This document shows, in pieces, positions 1 to 12,500 of a stretch of DNA of 64,000 bases. The translations under genes and the position numbers were made by a program. The notes beneath the pieces were generated by a model. It worked only from the letters and a program-made list of their open reading frames with translations. It ran no database searches and was not told the DNA's origin. The DNA comes from Paragonimus westermani (Eukaryota; Platyhelminthes; Trematoda; Plagiorchiida; Troglotrematidae). The stretch's first letter is position 1. Every line of letters starts with the position of its first letter. The stretch covers positions 313,697 to 377,696 of the forward strand of contig QNGE01000124.1 of NCBI GenBank assembly GCA_008508345.1, written 5' to 3'.

Positions 1-300
1 AGGAGAACGATTAGGGTTTCCAACCAAAGCCTTTGACTCAGTAGCCTGTACCGCAAGGCAGCGGGTGGGTGGCGGTGTGCCAGAAATGGTACGTTTTTCG
101 GGGAGAGATGCCAGCCATCTTCTAAACCCCAACCTGGAGGACCAGGAGACTGTGGTTTGTCAGACCTCTACCTGTTGGTCTGCCTGATATGAGTAACTCT
201 GTCCAGTTTAGTCCAACAGGTCATCGAGATGCGCATGCCGTCACACCACATCAAGGTCCAGTCTCACCGTGACGGACACAACACTGACTGCCTTCGTTTG
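1..300 (+). mobile_element. Possible reverse transcriptase scrap (non-LTR)
   Basis: A plus-strand frame near the left edge reads TKAFDSVACTARQR and GVPEMV, resembling RT motif A and the following helix of RTE-like LINEs (KAFDSVDR...GVPEK). It is short and soon broken by stops, and the rest would lie to the left of the window. Weakly supported. Confidence 0.35.
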
Positions 301-3300
301 ATCAACAGGGATTCACTAGTGGTCTGAATTTTTGGGTTTGGGTGCCGTAGAAACAGCGAACGGCCTGATTGGGTCGACGTTGAGACCTATTTCCAGGATG
401 TGCTTCACAATTAATGACACCGGGTTTCGCGTTCCGCCGTTTCTTTGGCTCTTTGTTCACCCAGCAGACTGAATCACTCATTTTGAGTGCTATTGAGCCA
501 CCCGTTGACACAAGCACCGATGCATTCTGCCGATGTAACTCACTGCAGCCACAAGTGAATTGGTAAACGACCTGTGAGACAGAATAGTCAAGTGCTCTGT
601 ATCATCCTGATTCGGAAGAAATCAGTGCTGTAACCATTAAATAGTTGTTGTGTGCTCATAGGATCGTGCCTTACTACCTAAGCAATCCTACGCGGTCACT
701 AGTGTGACGTACAGTCCTATGAGTGCAGCTGCTTCTCGTTTGATTGCGCCCCCGTTGGCCTGTCGGACGAGGTTGCACCAGAAAGGACCAAGGTCCTAGT
801 CAACATAGTCCCCCGTATCTATTCAGTACACAAGCCCGACGACCACGTCAGTGTAGAAGGTTAGGTCAGGACACGGATACATCAGGTGACTATTAAAAAA
901 CGCAGTCAGGTCCGCGAATCAAGCATTGTCATAGCTATTACGAAGACGTCGGTCAGATGAGGAGAGGAAGAAACGAAAATAGGTACGTCAACGAGAGTCA
1001 CAGATATATAGCTCCCTTTGGTAAAGATGTTGAATCGTATGCTTGATTTCCTCGATCACTTTCTTGTTCTTTCCTAGCTTGTGTTTGTCAACTTATTATC
1101 ATAATGTTCATGCATGGTAGCAACTGCGCTCAGGGGCATTGTGAATTAGCATTTTTCAGCGTTAGTGCAGCGCAAAGGTAAATATTTGTGCAGGCGCGTA
1201 GGTTATGGAGAAAGCTCTTCATTAGGAAACATCGCAACTTGAGTAGTTATTTGTATGGATAACTTTCAGTTCCTCAATTCCATTCTGTCGCTCTGTTCCC
1301 TCTGAGTAGTAGATATTTCTGTAGCGATTCAGTTAATTTCATGGTCATAGCACACCTCTGTACTCTTCGTCTCAACTCAAGTTTTTTAATGATATGGGCG
1401 TCACTTAATTCGACTAGTTTAGTCTGCCGTTGAAGTCCATACGTTATTGGTTGTGTGTAACTTAGCCACTTTCGTTGTGTGCGTTTCGCAGTGCGATCAC
1501 TCGAAGCGTTTCAGAATTTGACCCCACGACCTTATTGGTGGTAGCCACGGCGGTTTCTGCTGTACTGTTCCAATTTTGAATTAAATCTCGATAGGTTTTT
1601 CTTATTACTCACCAATTAACCCATTAAGTCAAATCTTTTCCACTAGTCTATGAACTGATGTTTTTCACCCGCATGGCCCACCGTTCTCCCTATCTGCTTG
1701 GAATGATGTTAACGAAACAACTTAAATTGCTCGAGTTCAGCATGGGAAGAAATACCCGTGACCTGGACTAACTGGACATATTGTCGGTTAGCTACAGCTA
1801 CCAGAAACCGCATTTCAGTTTGTACGATTGTACCGAAGCGAGGAACTGGCCTTATAGTAATCTGCTTATTTAACCAAATTAAGCAGTATTTTTTTTATTA
1901 ATCTATCCGTCTTCATTGACATGTTTGCATCGAAAGGCATAGCATACATGAGATTTATCTCACATATGAATACGGTTAAACTTCTCTGATGTAAACTCAC
2001 CAGAAAAGTCGTCTTGCGAAAGCCATGTTTGGTCATTCAGTGTTAATTCTTTTGTTTCTCGGTTTGCTTACGAATACGTCTTAACTTGCTTTGTTTCTTT
2101 TCGTTTAGTTCCAGATTAGTCGTCCAAGCCAGCGTAGAACCGTCTGTTAGTGAACCAGAAGCAACCGAATGTGCACGTTAGTTTCTCAATTGCTGTTCTT
2201 ACGATGTTTATTTTGAATCATCAGCCGTGAGTCATTGGCTGATTATTTTTCCAATTACTGACATCGTGTTTTCCCTTCCCCCTCCTTGAATGATTAGCTT
2301 ACATTCCAGCACGCAATTCTAAATTGGTGAACATTTTGTTAGTGATGAATCGCTACGTTAGTTTGCACTTGGTGAACGATTCTAGTTAGCAGTTGCCAGT
2401 TTTAGCGCACACCCTGTAACAGTGCTTGGTGCCGTTTACATTTTTGTAGTCGCGTTTCAAAACTGTGGTCGAACGTTCAAATTTACGCTTCTTTCTGGCG
2501 TTATTACCATTGTGTTATCTGTATTTCGCACGTCATTTCATCTTGACCTATCAAGTTGTCAGTTATGTGCTTGATATGGATTTACCGCTTTCGTTGTTGT
2601 CAATACCGAAAAACGGAATTCCATACGCTCGTTTAAACTGGGAAAATGGGGATGTTTGGAAACGCTCTCTCACTACAGCACGTTGCCGATGCTCAATCAG
2701 TGAGCTCTTTACTACAACTTTCGTAACTTCCGGTTTATTTCGGTCAATCTAACCACTCAACCATCAGCGATATTTTAGCGTACTGCACTTTGGCGAGCAC
2801 AGCATTTGTCTGCTATATTTGAATTGTCGGGAGAATTAACTGAAATGTGTGTTTACGTTACATGTTTGGTACAGACGTCTGAAACACCGAAATCTACTAC
2901 GAGAGAATTTGTTAGGTATAAAAAGGTTGTAACTGCTACCTCACTTCGCTTTGTTACAATCGCTATTTGTATGACGATTCCATCATGTGCGGGTAATCTT
3001 GCACAAGCAGTAACTGTCACAGACGGATAATTGGTGAATATCTTCCACCCCAGTAAGTGATGTTTTATATCCATATGGTAGAACCGAACGCACGGATGCA
3101 CATTACGTCCGATGCTTCGAAGAAAAACGCGTCTTCCTGCCTCCAAAGTGGCGAGTGTTTTCTAAAACCTAAGCTGTAATAATCCACAAGTATTTCACAA
3201 CGCAAAGTTCTCCTGTCTGTCACCATATGGCGCTTGAAGTTCCTTCCTCCACCCCTTTTCAACATGTTATGTGAGCCGTTGGCTGGGTTCTATCTCTAAG

Positions 3301-4944
3301 AACATCCAAGATGTCCAACGTTTGTTATATCCACTTCTCTTCTGCTCTTTGCAACCTCTGTGAGGTTTGAGCCCAGCACGTATTGACATCTTGAAAGGAC
3401 CAATTAAATTGTTTGTCTTGGTAGGCTTCCATTTCTGCGGGTCGAATCAACCTCTCAGCTTCCATCCTTTGTGAATGGTGGAGACGCTGTCTGATAAGCT
3501 GAAGAATGAATTGACAGTGGCCGGGAACACAGCATGAGGCTAGCGTGTGCTGTAATGGAATCCGCGATCCGCCCAAGATCACGGATGGCATTTACTACTA
3601 GCAGTGATCTGTCCGAGACCAGACACGGCCAGGAGAGGGGAGATAGCAAGTCTTTAGTTATTGCGCCTCAGATCTTAAGCTAGTCAGTGTCCGAAACCAC
3701 TCATGTTTAGCACGGAGTTGTTTTAGTCGCTCACCACTGTTTGGCGACTTGGTGTTAATCCAAACTTATCCCGTAAGTTCGCTTAACTGTTGCTCAATCG
3801 ACCTAACTTGCGTGTTCATATCACCAGTGAATATAACAATATCATGTCCATCGTCGGCCTGTAGAACAGTGTAACATTCACCGCCAGTCAGCAGCTGCTA
3901 TTCTTATCGACCGTGAGAGTCCGTTTGTATCAGATGGTAGATCTGTACTCTTTGAATCGTTTAGGCATGTAGGCATCCTGATAATTGCAGTAGCCATATT
4001 GTTGACGGTCTACTCTGAAATAGCTCAAGTCTCGGGCTGTGGAAGAAGTATCAACTGCATTACACTCCAAAAGTGCTGTTCATCAGTGTCGCCCAATCTC
4101 ATCTTTTTTCCTCGCTTTCCTCACGTCTGAAGTAACGTTTAACTTTCGGATGCATTCCCAAAATACAGGCACTGGGGTGCTCCCCTTTGGGAGGCTGGCC
4201 AACGTGGAGTACACCGAAAACAGAGTAATCGTCGTCACTTTCAGCCTTGAGCCGTACTCATGGGTACTGTTGCTCCAGCCGCCGTTGGTTCTAACAGTGG
4301 TCAGCGATGCAGCAGAGTAATAAATAATTAGGACGAAAAACAAGGCACTTATCAGAGACTCATGAAATAGCAACACCAAAAGCCTTACGAATACAAGTTC
4401 ATCATAGACTGTCACACACTACCAGCCACTGGTGCAGGTGTTCACAATCTTGTAAACCAGGTAGACCGCATCAGCCACCCTTGTTCAACGGGAAAGCTAA
4501 GGCTTTCCGCACCTATGACCACGTTATCGCCTTAAACCGTTACGGTTTCTTCTGAACATCAGCAGCCTGTTACGACCCCCAGAAAGGGCAAGGCAAGAAC
4601 AAACAAAGATTGCGAGCAGTATCTCGATCACGAATCGGACACAACGATATCGCGAAACGACACGGGAATCAGAACGCAAGTACCCGGACCCAACTCTCGG
4701 AACAAGAAGGGAGAAAGACAATCTTTAAAGGAACTTTATTTGCTGTTCAGCCCAAAGGCGAAACAGTGGTACACAGCTGCTTTATTTATAGGTCTTCAGC
4801 GGCCTTGTGCCTAGACCACTCAACGGACCAACCAGGAGCAGGCGCAGAACTCGAATTTTCGAGAATATTGACTGGCATTCAAATTCCCAAGATATAAGAA
4901 TCCATTCTTAGGAAAAAATGCCATTTCCCAGCACAGCTGCAATG
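301..4944. other. 5' flank or 5' intron, no recognised feature
   Basis: Only short, composition-driven open frames of 64 to 110 codons on both strands; none shows a domain or splice-flanked coding stretch I can defend. The unseen 5' exon(s) and promoter of the Mint gene could lie here or to the left of the window. Confidence 0.5.
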
Positions 4945-5520
4945 CACCACGTGGTAGACACTGCATCGGCATACGGAAGACATCGTCCAATCAGCGAAGG
5001 CTGTGCATTCTGATCACCTCGCTTATGGGCTGAATTCTTGCTCATTTCCCAAATACGCACCGACGGACCGTCGCTACGCTTACACAGTTGATCCGTTTAA
5101 TGCTGGCCAACTGACGTCGATAACTGTAACCGATCAGCTGGAATGCGGATGTATGCTCTACATTGTAGGTCTGATCTTCTTGTCTGTGAAGCATAGCTGG
5201 ATGAGTACGCGTTGTGCAAACTGTGTCTTGCGTTGACAAATGTAGGTCTTTGCGACGTTACAAATGACGAAATTTGGCGGATGCACTTCTGGCTTTCGCT
5301 ATCCTGGTAGTTACTTCGTCTGGAATATTACTGGCTGATGCGATGACGGTACCCAAATGTTGATGAAGTTGGCATTCTCGGGCAGACTGTTTCCAACAGA
5401 CGTGATAACATTAGTGCCTTGTTGCAGCAGTTTATGTTTTGAGGGTCCAAAGTGCATGACATGCAGATCAGCCATGTCATTAAATCCATCCAGTTTGATC
5501 TGTGTTCTTTGTGGAAGCAC
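4945..5520 (-). mobile_element. RTE-type LINE remnant, ORF C-terminal part
   Basis: Read on the minus strand, broken frames give KHKLLQQ, TRIAKARSASAKFRHL, ATVRRCVFGK and QPISEV, with HSLR and DVFRMP further on. These follow the order of the post-RT region of RTE-like elements ([12 protein letters not shown], cysteine/DHRCLR block, [20 protein letters not shown]). Several stops and frameshifts mark it as dead. The stretch around 4965-5090 is nearly repeated, inverted, at 9960-10090. Confidence 0.7.
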
Positions 5521-8500
5521 TGTCTAAACTTGTATCATCCGCGTTCTTAGTGTTAGTTAGCTTACTGTCTGGCTGGAACAGCACTCTGAGCTGTTCCGAC
5601 CGTTTGTGTGTTCCTTCCTGTTAAATGAGAAATGGGAAATCGAGTTCCATTTAAAGTGAAGACAGTTTGAGTGGTGTGCACACAAATTCACACATTACGC
5701 CTGGTGTGGGTATTCAACGACTTTATTAAGTTGATTTGTTTCACTTGAGCTTCTTTGCGATAGAGGTAGCCGCGAATAGCATGTGCGACCGGATCAAATA
5801 CGGCCTCTAGACCCAGAATACCACCACTTGGGTTTATGAAAGGAATGTAGATGCCTCTAGTGTTCTACAAAATGAAAATACCGCAACAAAGTACTGCTGT
5901 TCGGCGCTCTCCTTTAAGCACAGGTTTCGTTAGGCGGTATCGTTCATTTTGTCTAGTTCTTTGGTGTGCACCGTTCAGCTTTAACACGTAAAATGTTCTA
6001 AAACAGTAGCGGTAGTGTTTGTCTCAGTATAGACAACGAACCTCCCAGGGCATATCTCGAATGGTAGGTTATGAGCGGTGAAATTGGAGTTTATCTTTTT
6101 GTAGTTGGGGGGGATGCTTTATACCTGTAACACGTTTATTGTCAAAAGTTGTCTCACGCCAACATAAAAGCGGCACTTGGAAGATCGCAAGTAAAGTAGT
6201 TTTTCATGTGGCTCCAAAACGTGACTCTTTGGAGCTGACAATATAAACCGCATTTTGATAGTCGATGTTTATGTTCAGTCGTATACATCAGGTAACATCA
6301 GTAGGCAAACTACTGAAGTGTTAGAAACCGGAATGTTTCAGGTGATTAGATCATCCTTTAGATATATCAGCTTGTCGTTCCTTGCACTTTCGGTCTACCC
6401 GGACTATTCACTGGGTCAAATCACTAACTGACTAGAATGGACACGAAAGCAGTTACCGTAAAAATAAACAACGGGTCTTGTTTATTCTTTTTGCCGAGGT
6501 CTTCTTGATTCAGTTCGCTTCTGCTTAAAAATTTACGGGATATGACAGTTAATCGCATACAGTTGCGTGAATTTTGTTTTTGGCGGTTAATGAAGCGAGG
6601 TAATGAAGCCCACTCACAGATGACACCTTATCCTCACTTACAAGTCTGTTTTACTTTTGCAACGTGTGGGTATGTGTGTGTTCTTTTCACGTTCAAATTA
6701 AGCCTTATTTTTCTTACGTTGCATGGTGGTTGTGAATCTCTGAGTTACCGGTTTGTGATGTTGATGATGATGATGATACTAGTGTCCGTGGTTCGTACAG
6801 TCCAGATGGGACTTCCGTTAGTTATTGGAAGACGACTGATTTTTTTATCCGATACATGATGTGTCCATCAGATCATCCGGTCACTCTTTAAGCATTTCGG
6901 AAGTTCCACTCACATATATTTGTGAATAGCATTGGTGTCGTTGCTAGTTGACAGTCATTGGTGAACGTTAAGATTGCCGAAAGACAACCGAAATGCAGCT
7001 TGTCAGCCAATCCACTTTTAGTGATGGTCATCCTAAGCGTAACATCGTGAATTAGCGGTTAGTGGTGTTATCAGCGGGCACGACAAAACCGTCCCGGGAG
7101 CCATCGCATCATTGCTAGGTATACACGTTTTACTGAATTGATCCGTGTAGAGTGAAAGCATGTACGTAATTGTATTGTAAGGCCAAACCAACACTAAATA
7201 AGGCTTGTCCGGAACCTAATTAACTGCTGCAATACGCCTAACAGTCTATTACATTTCCTCCTCAACGATAACTGACAGCAATCTCGTCATTTTGTATCCG
7301 ATGTTGGTTTGCATGAAGTGGTTGCGCCAAAGGTTAGTGCTAAGTAAGAACAACCGATTATTGGGGTATGGCACTATCTTTCTGAAAAGAGAGCATCTAA
7401 AGAACAACATCTAATTAACCGAATTCCATGTAATCTACCATTATTTTGTTTCCCTGCCTCCATTCAAACACTGGTGCATATTGTGATGGGACGACAGGTT
7501 TAACCAATGCGTCACTCACATCTTGCTAGGCAAGAACTACTCATGCATATGGGCAAACTTCCTAATACCTATTAGTAACCCATGCGCTGTTCAGCAGACT
7601 TAACGCATTCCGTGACTTTACAATGTGGTCTCATCCAAGACAATCGGGCAACTCGTGTTACTCGCTGTCAAATGTGGCGATGTTGCCCTCTGTGAGCTCA
7701 CTGCCCAGAGAAAACATGGGTCGAAATTTCAATCCAGGTCGTGATTGGGAAAGTTCTCGTAAGTGGAGAGATTTTTTGTGCCTTGAGATCAATTAAACCG
7801 ATGTCTTTGACCGCCATATTCTTGTCGCTGAACATGAAATAGGATAGTAAATACCTATCCTACAAGGCGCATTCGTGAGTCGTGCGGTGGCTTGTTGCTT
7901 CCCGTGTACCGCTTACAAGAGGGAACTTTTAGGGTCCACCAGAACCTTCAGCTGAAGGACTGATCAGTAAGCCAGTAGAACTGTCCGTGTTTGCTGGTGA
8001 GGAAAGGTTCGTGTGCTCTTGTGACAACGGACTGTCTGGATTTGAGGTACCCTGCTGAAGCAGGTGAAACCTCTTCATGAAGGGATGGCATGTGCCACGC
8101 CATGATATCGTCAATGAACTTGTGTGAAATTTCATGGGAGTGTGAAGCAGTGGTTCCCGAAATAAATTTGAGAAAGGCTAATAGTATAAGCGTAAAATGT
8201 CTTCCGCACGAGCATTCCGTTCACCTCTCAACTGCTGTCACAGCGGAATTAATGCAATCAGTGTATGGCGAGCAGACATGACAACAATGGCGTAGAATGC
8301 GGGCATGATAAACGAGGTCAGAATGATAATGTACGAAGTTTCCGTAAACAAAGCATCTCATACCATACTGCCGGCATTTTGCAAATTCCATAAGAAACGT
8401 GGTTACCAACTCTGAAAGCATCATTAATACGGGCTTGGTATAGACTTGAAAAGCCAAACTGAGGCATGACGTGAGCTTGACACGCATTTCGCTTCCTAAT

Positions 8501-9159
8501 TCATCTCATTACAGTTTGGTGGAGTGCAGACGGTGTTGGAATATTCATAACCAGTTTCGCTTTGATCAGCTGTATTTGAGGTCCATCACCTATTTCCGTA
8601 GTAATTCTCATGCTTCTCTGTTTCCTGCTTTACTTTTCGTGTTTTTGACTGCAAGGTTATGTTTTGTGCGTCCCCGCATCGTGTCTCTAAAAGTTCTAGA
8701 AACTATAAGTCCAGTACTTCGACTTGCCCTTAGTTTATCATTTGTTCCTGCCACTCGAAGTGGTATACCGCTGTAACTGTCGGATGGAGCAATGACAACC
8801 GACTTAGGGCATTGGATCGATCTCGAAAGTGCACACCTACTCTAGTGTCATTTCATGGAGGTAAGTGACTCAGTGGCAGACGTAGAGAGTTACAAAGTAC
8901 ACATGAGTGGATGACGAACTGTGCTTTATCACACAAGTACTGCCACTGATTCCAATTCCGTACCTGATGTCGCTAAGTGGCCACATGTGACGGAAGCAAA
9001 TTGTATTTAAAGACATGATTCTCTAGGCTATCCACGGCCGAGTGGTTTTTTGTTGACGTGTTTAGCGTAATATAGGATGCTTTCTCACTTGTGCTTCGTT
9101 TGTGCAATGTCTACAAAGCCGAATGTGTAACTGTGTTCGAACGCTTTTGTCTCTCACAG
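5521..9159. other. Unassigned sequence upstream of first recognised exon
   Basis: No domain-bearing frame was recognised. A short (GAT)n run lies near 6765-6778. A Ser/Pro-rich minus-strand frame at 7929-8070 ends in a stop after an acceptor-like CTTCAG and is discussed under findings. An upstream Mint exon must end one base into a codon; I could not pick one out here. Confidence 0.5.
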
Positions 9160-9594
9160 ATGGTGGAGTTAAATCCTCTATTGAAGAGTACATTTCAGAA
9201 AAAAACCATAGTCAGTCTTTGGAAGAAAATCTGTCCGGTGACAAACGAACACAGCATTGGACTTTCCCAACACAATCCGACACTTTGTACAGTTCGAGTG
9301 ACGACGAGTCTGATTTGAGAACGAATAGTAACATGAAATCCGGTAATTCTTCACGAAACGGGCCAACGTTGAGTGAACTAGCATCAGGCAACACAGCCAA
9401 GAACCACGACCCCCATCCTCCTACTGACCAATCTTGTCATGCGGAACACACAAAAATTTTCAATCCGGAACAGCCATCATCGCCAGATGGTAATGAACGA
9501 GAACACCGTATGCGTATACACAGTGTTAGCGCTCGTCACTTGTCATCAGGAGACGAAGAACATGGAAAAGCGTCTGTTTATCATCGTAACGAGG
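9160..9594 (+). CDS. APBA: APBA exon a: acidic, Ser/Asn-rich N-terminal region
   Basis: A 435-bp open stretch lies between acceptor CTCTCACAG (ending 9159) and donor GTAAGG (9595). It enters after one base of a codon and leaves one base of the next. The 145 residues are rich in Ser, Asp, Glu and Asn, for example [10 protein letters not shown], and look disordered, as expected for the poorly conserved N-terminus of Mint proteins. The open frame runs past the donor into the intron to 9881, but that part is hydrophobic and unlike the exon. The assignment rests on position, strand and phase: the final G joins AC of the next exon to make an Asp codon. No family motif is recognisable here, so a different first exon arrangement is possible. 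Confidence 0.75.
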
Positions 9595-12500
9595 GTAAGG
9601 CCTTTAGAATGTTCTTTGACGTATTACCCATGCATGTTAACATCAGTTTCTTCGTGTATCTGCTGTTTTGTTGGGACGAAACTAAAAGAAGCCTTACTCT
9701 GCATGTCACCGTAATGATCCTTCTGCCATGTGTTCGTGATTTCATCCACGCAGCAGGTGAGAATGTAACAAAATTAACCCGAAGATTGTGTCAAAGAAGG
9801 CCTATGCGACAGGTAGTTTTCACTGATTTGGCAGGTGTAGGTATTCGAACCACACCCCCTGTTGAGTGTAGAAGTTACTAGGGTACAGGAAGAGTTCAAG
9901 TACGCTTGAGACTGACACCGAACTTTAAAACAACCTGACAGTTACATACCTACGTGGACTGCGTGAGCGTGGCCACAGCCCGTCGGTGCGTATTTGGGAA
10001 ATGGGCAAGATTGCAGTCGATAACCGAAGTGTCGAGAATGCACAGCCTTCACTGATTGGACGATGTATTCGGTATGCCGATGTAGCGTCTGCTTCACTGT
10101 GCGTTGATCACTGTGGCTGCTGGTTGAAAGGTGGTTGGACGAAACCGCTAGGGGATACGGCCGTATGTGGTCACGGGCTTTGCAAGTCCTGAGCACCCCT
10201 TTGAGCAAGGTTGATACATGCCGTCTGCCTTATTTGGGAGTTCGCAGTCATCTACATTCTGACAGAGCAGTTTGTGTCAGTGAATGACAAGCCTGCGTCT
10301 GCAATTTTCTTGGCTTCTGTTCTTTCTCTTCCTGTAGCTCCATTGCTTTTTCATTCTCCCTTCTGTTGTTCATTTTGCTGTTCTATTGTTCTTCATACCT
10401 TTTCACCCATTTACTACTCTGCTACATCACTGACGATTTCCAAGTTCAACTGCAAACCAATCCACAGTAGCGGAGAGTACGACCAGAGCTGAAAGTGATG
10501 GTGCTTTCAGGGCAACTTGTAAGCGAACGGTAATTCGGTTTATTGATGCTGTTTCACTCCTGATCCAGAAGCCTTGTCAGGCCTAATGAAGCCGTTACAA
10601 ATTTGGTGATGTTTAAGATTGGATTAACGTAAGCTGCTAAACGAATCCGCCGGTTATTGGTCGTGAATCAAGTATACATACACAGATAAATACTTGAATA
10701 CCTAATGTACATCAGACAAGACAATTCGAAATAAATGACTCTTATTATTGGATACTACGATGGAGGGATAAAACTATCTACTGGTCAGAGGGTATTTAGG
10801 ATATCTGTATATTATCGTACGAATTAGATTGTGCACAGTTCAAAGTTATCTTGAAAACCAAACAGTGCCAGTGAAACCTGCAGTATCCCTTGTTTTAGCG
10901 AATATTTATGTGGAACAATTTGAGGAGACAGTGTTAAGTCGATAACAAACATACACCAAAGTGGTTACTGATTTCAAGAGTCGGTTGTGCGGTTAGTGCC
11001 ATTACGAAACACCTCCTGTACTCCAGGAAGTAAGCGGACCTGAGGACCCCTCTCAGAATGTTCTTTATACCCAAACTAAAGCAGGTGTCCAACATTGCGG
11101 TAGGCGTCTCGATATATTGACTGAATCCCAGCATGTGCACCCATGAACAGTTTGTGATCAACCTTTTCTAAGTTAATAAGAAGACGACGGTTTCCATTTT
11201 ATTTTTATATTCTTCCCCAATTCAACATTTTTAGACTGATGTACATTTCATTCGATCTCGTAACTGACGGACTCCCCAATTTTCCGTAATCCATTCTACA
11301 CTACTTTCGAATCACTGACAATCGGTGTACTTTGTTTTAAACCATGTTAGAGTTGTATGGATTTTTAGCGAACACGCTGGTTTTCGGTGTTGCATCATCA
11401 AACTAAACGCAACACATTTTTATGAATTTTGTGACTTTGAAGCGGGACTGGATAGATGCATTTTTACGGTATCTTAAACAGACCGAATCCCAAACCATAC
11501 GGACTGTAGAACTGGAATGTGTTGGTGGTCAGCTTCAAAACCACAGACCCTTTTGGTTTTGACTCTGATCACCTAACACATATTTGTTAACAGTGCAAAT
11601 TCAGTGACCTATAAAGCCCTTCATCTATGCACAAGTCCGGTTGACCAACCTGTAACGATAAAAAGGAGCAACGGTTAAATTGCTAAGCAAAGATTACTTT
11701 AAACAGCTACTTAGAAGACTGTTCAGAGGTGGTACTCAGCTGAGTATCAAAGCACCGGAGTAGTGGACAAGTACTGTTGTTCTATCCCAGCAAGGAGTGT
11801 CGGAGGCCATTGATGGAGTATTGAACGAAGTAGACGTCAGGACTTTTTCGCAGAGGATTCTCTCCCTCTTGAGAGAACTGGTAATTGTGCATGTAGAAGG
11901 AAGTATAAGAGCTGCTCGTAAGTTTACATTGGGCAGACGGCACAAGAACAAAATCCCGGATTAATTGAGTACCAAAGAAATGCCAGGAAAGCGACCCACA
12001 ACCGATTGAGGTACCAGGCCATAATCTGGGATTCCATACAAGCTGATCGCAAGTTAGGCACACGTGAAATTGATCTGGAAACCGTCGAGCTACTTAGAAG
12101 AAGTTTTGAACTATGCAGGAGCATTTCCTCACAGAATCCATCGAAATTGTGATGGCGAACTGCTATGTAAATAGAACTGACGGGTTTGAAAAAAGCTAAC
12201 ACTAGTGCGCAAGATGTCTTGCGCAATGTCATTTCGATGCCATCTCATCGGTTACTTCTTTGAAATTGATATGCGCATCATATGGTGGAGGCAAGCAGCA
12301 GAGCATAGTCAATCTAATCGTGTATGAGATAGTGAATCATGTGACCAAAGCGGAAGCAACAAGATGCAATTAAGGCGTGTGCATTGATTGGAGACATCAA
12401 AGTGATGTAACGTAACGCAGTTGTTAGGGCTCACAGGAGTAATACGAGTCCAGAAGGAGAAGGATATGGTTAGAAAGTGCGTACAGATCAAACGGACGGC

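Noticed and set aside
9595..9881. Extension of the 259-codon frame beyond exon a
   Set aside because: A good GTAAGG donor at 9595 gives the exact phase needed for the next exon; the remainder is unlike the exon in composition.
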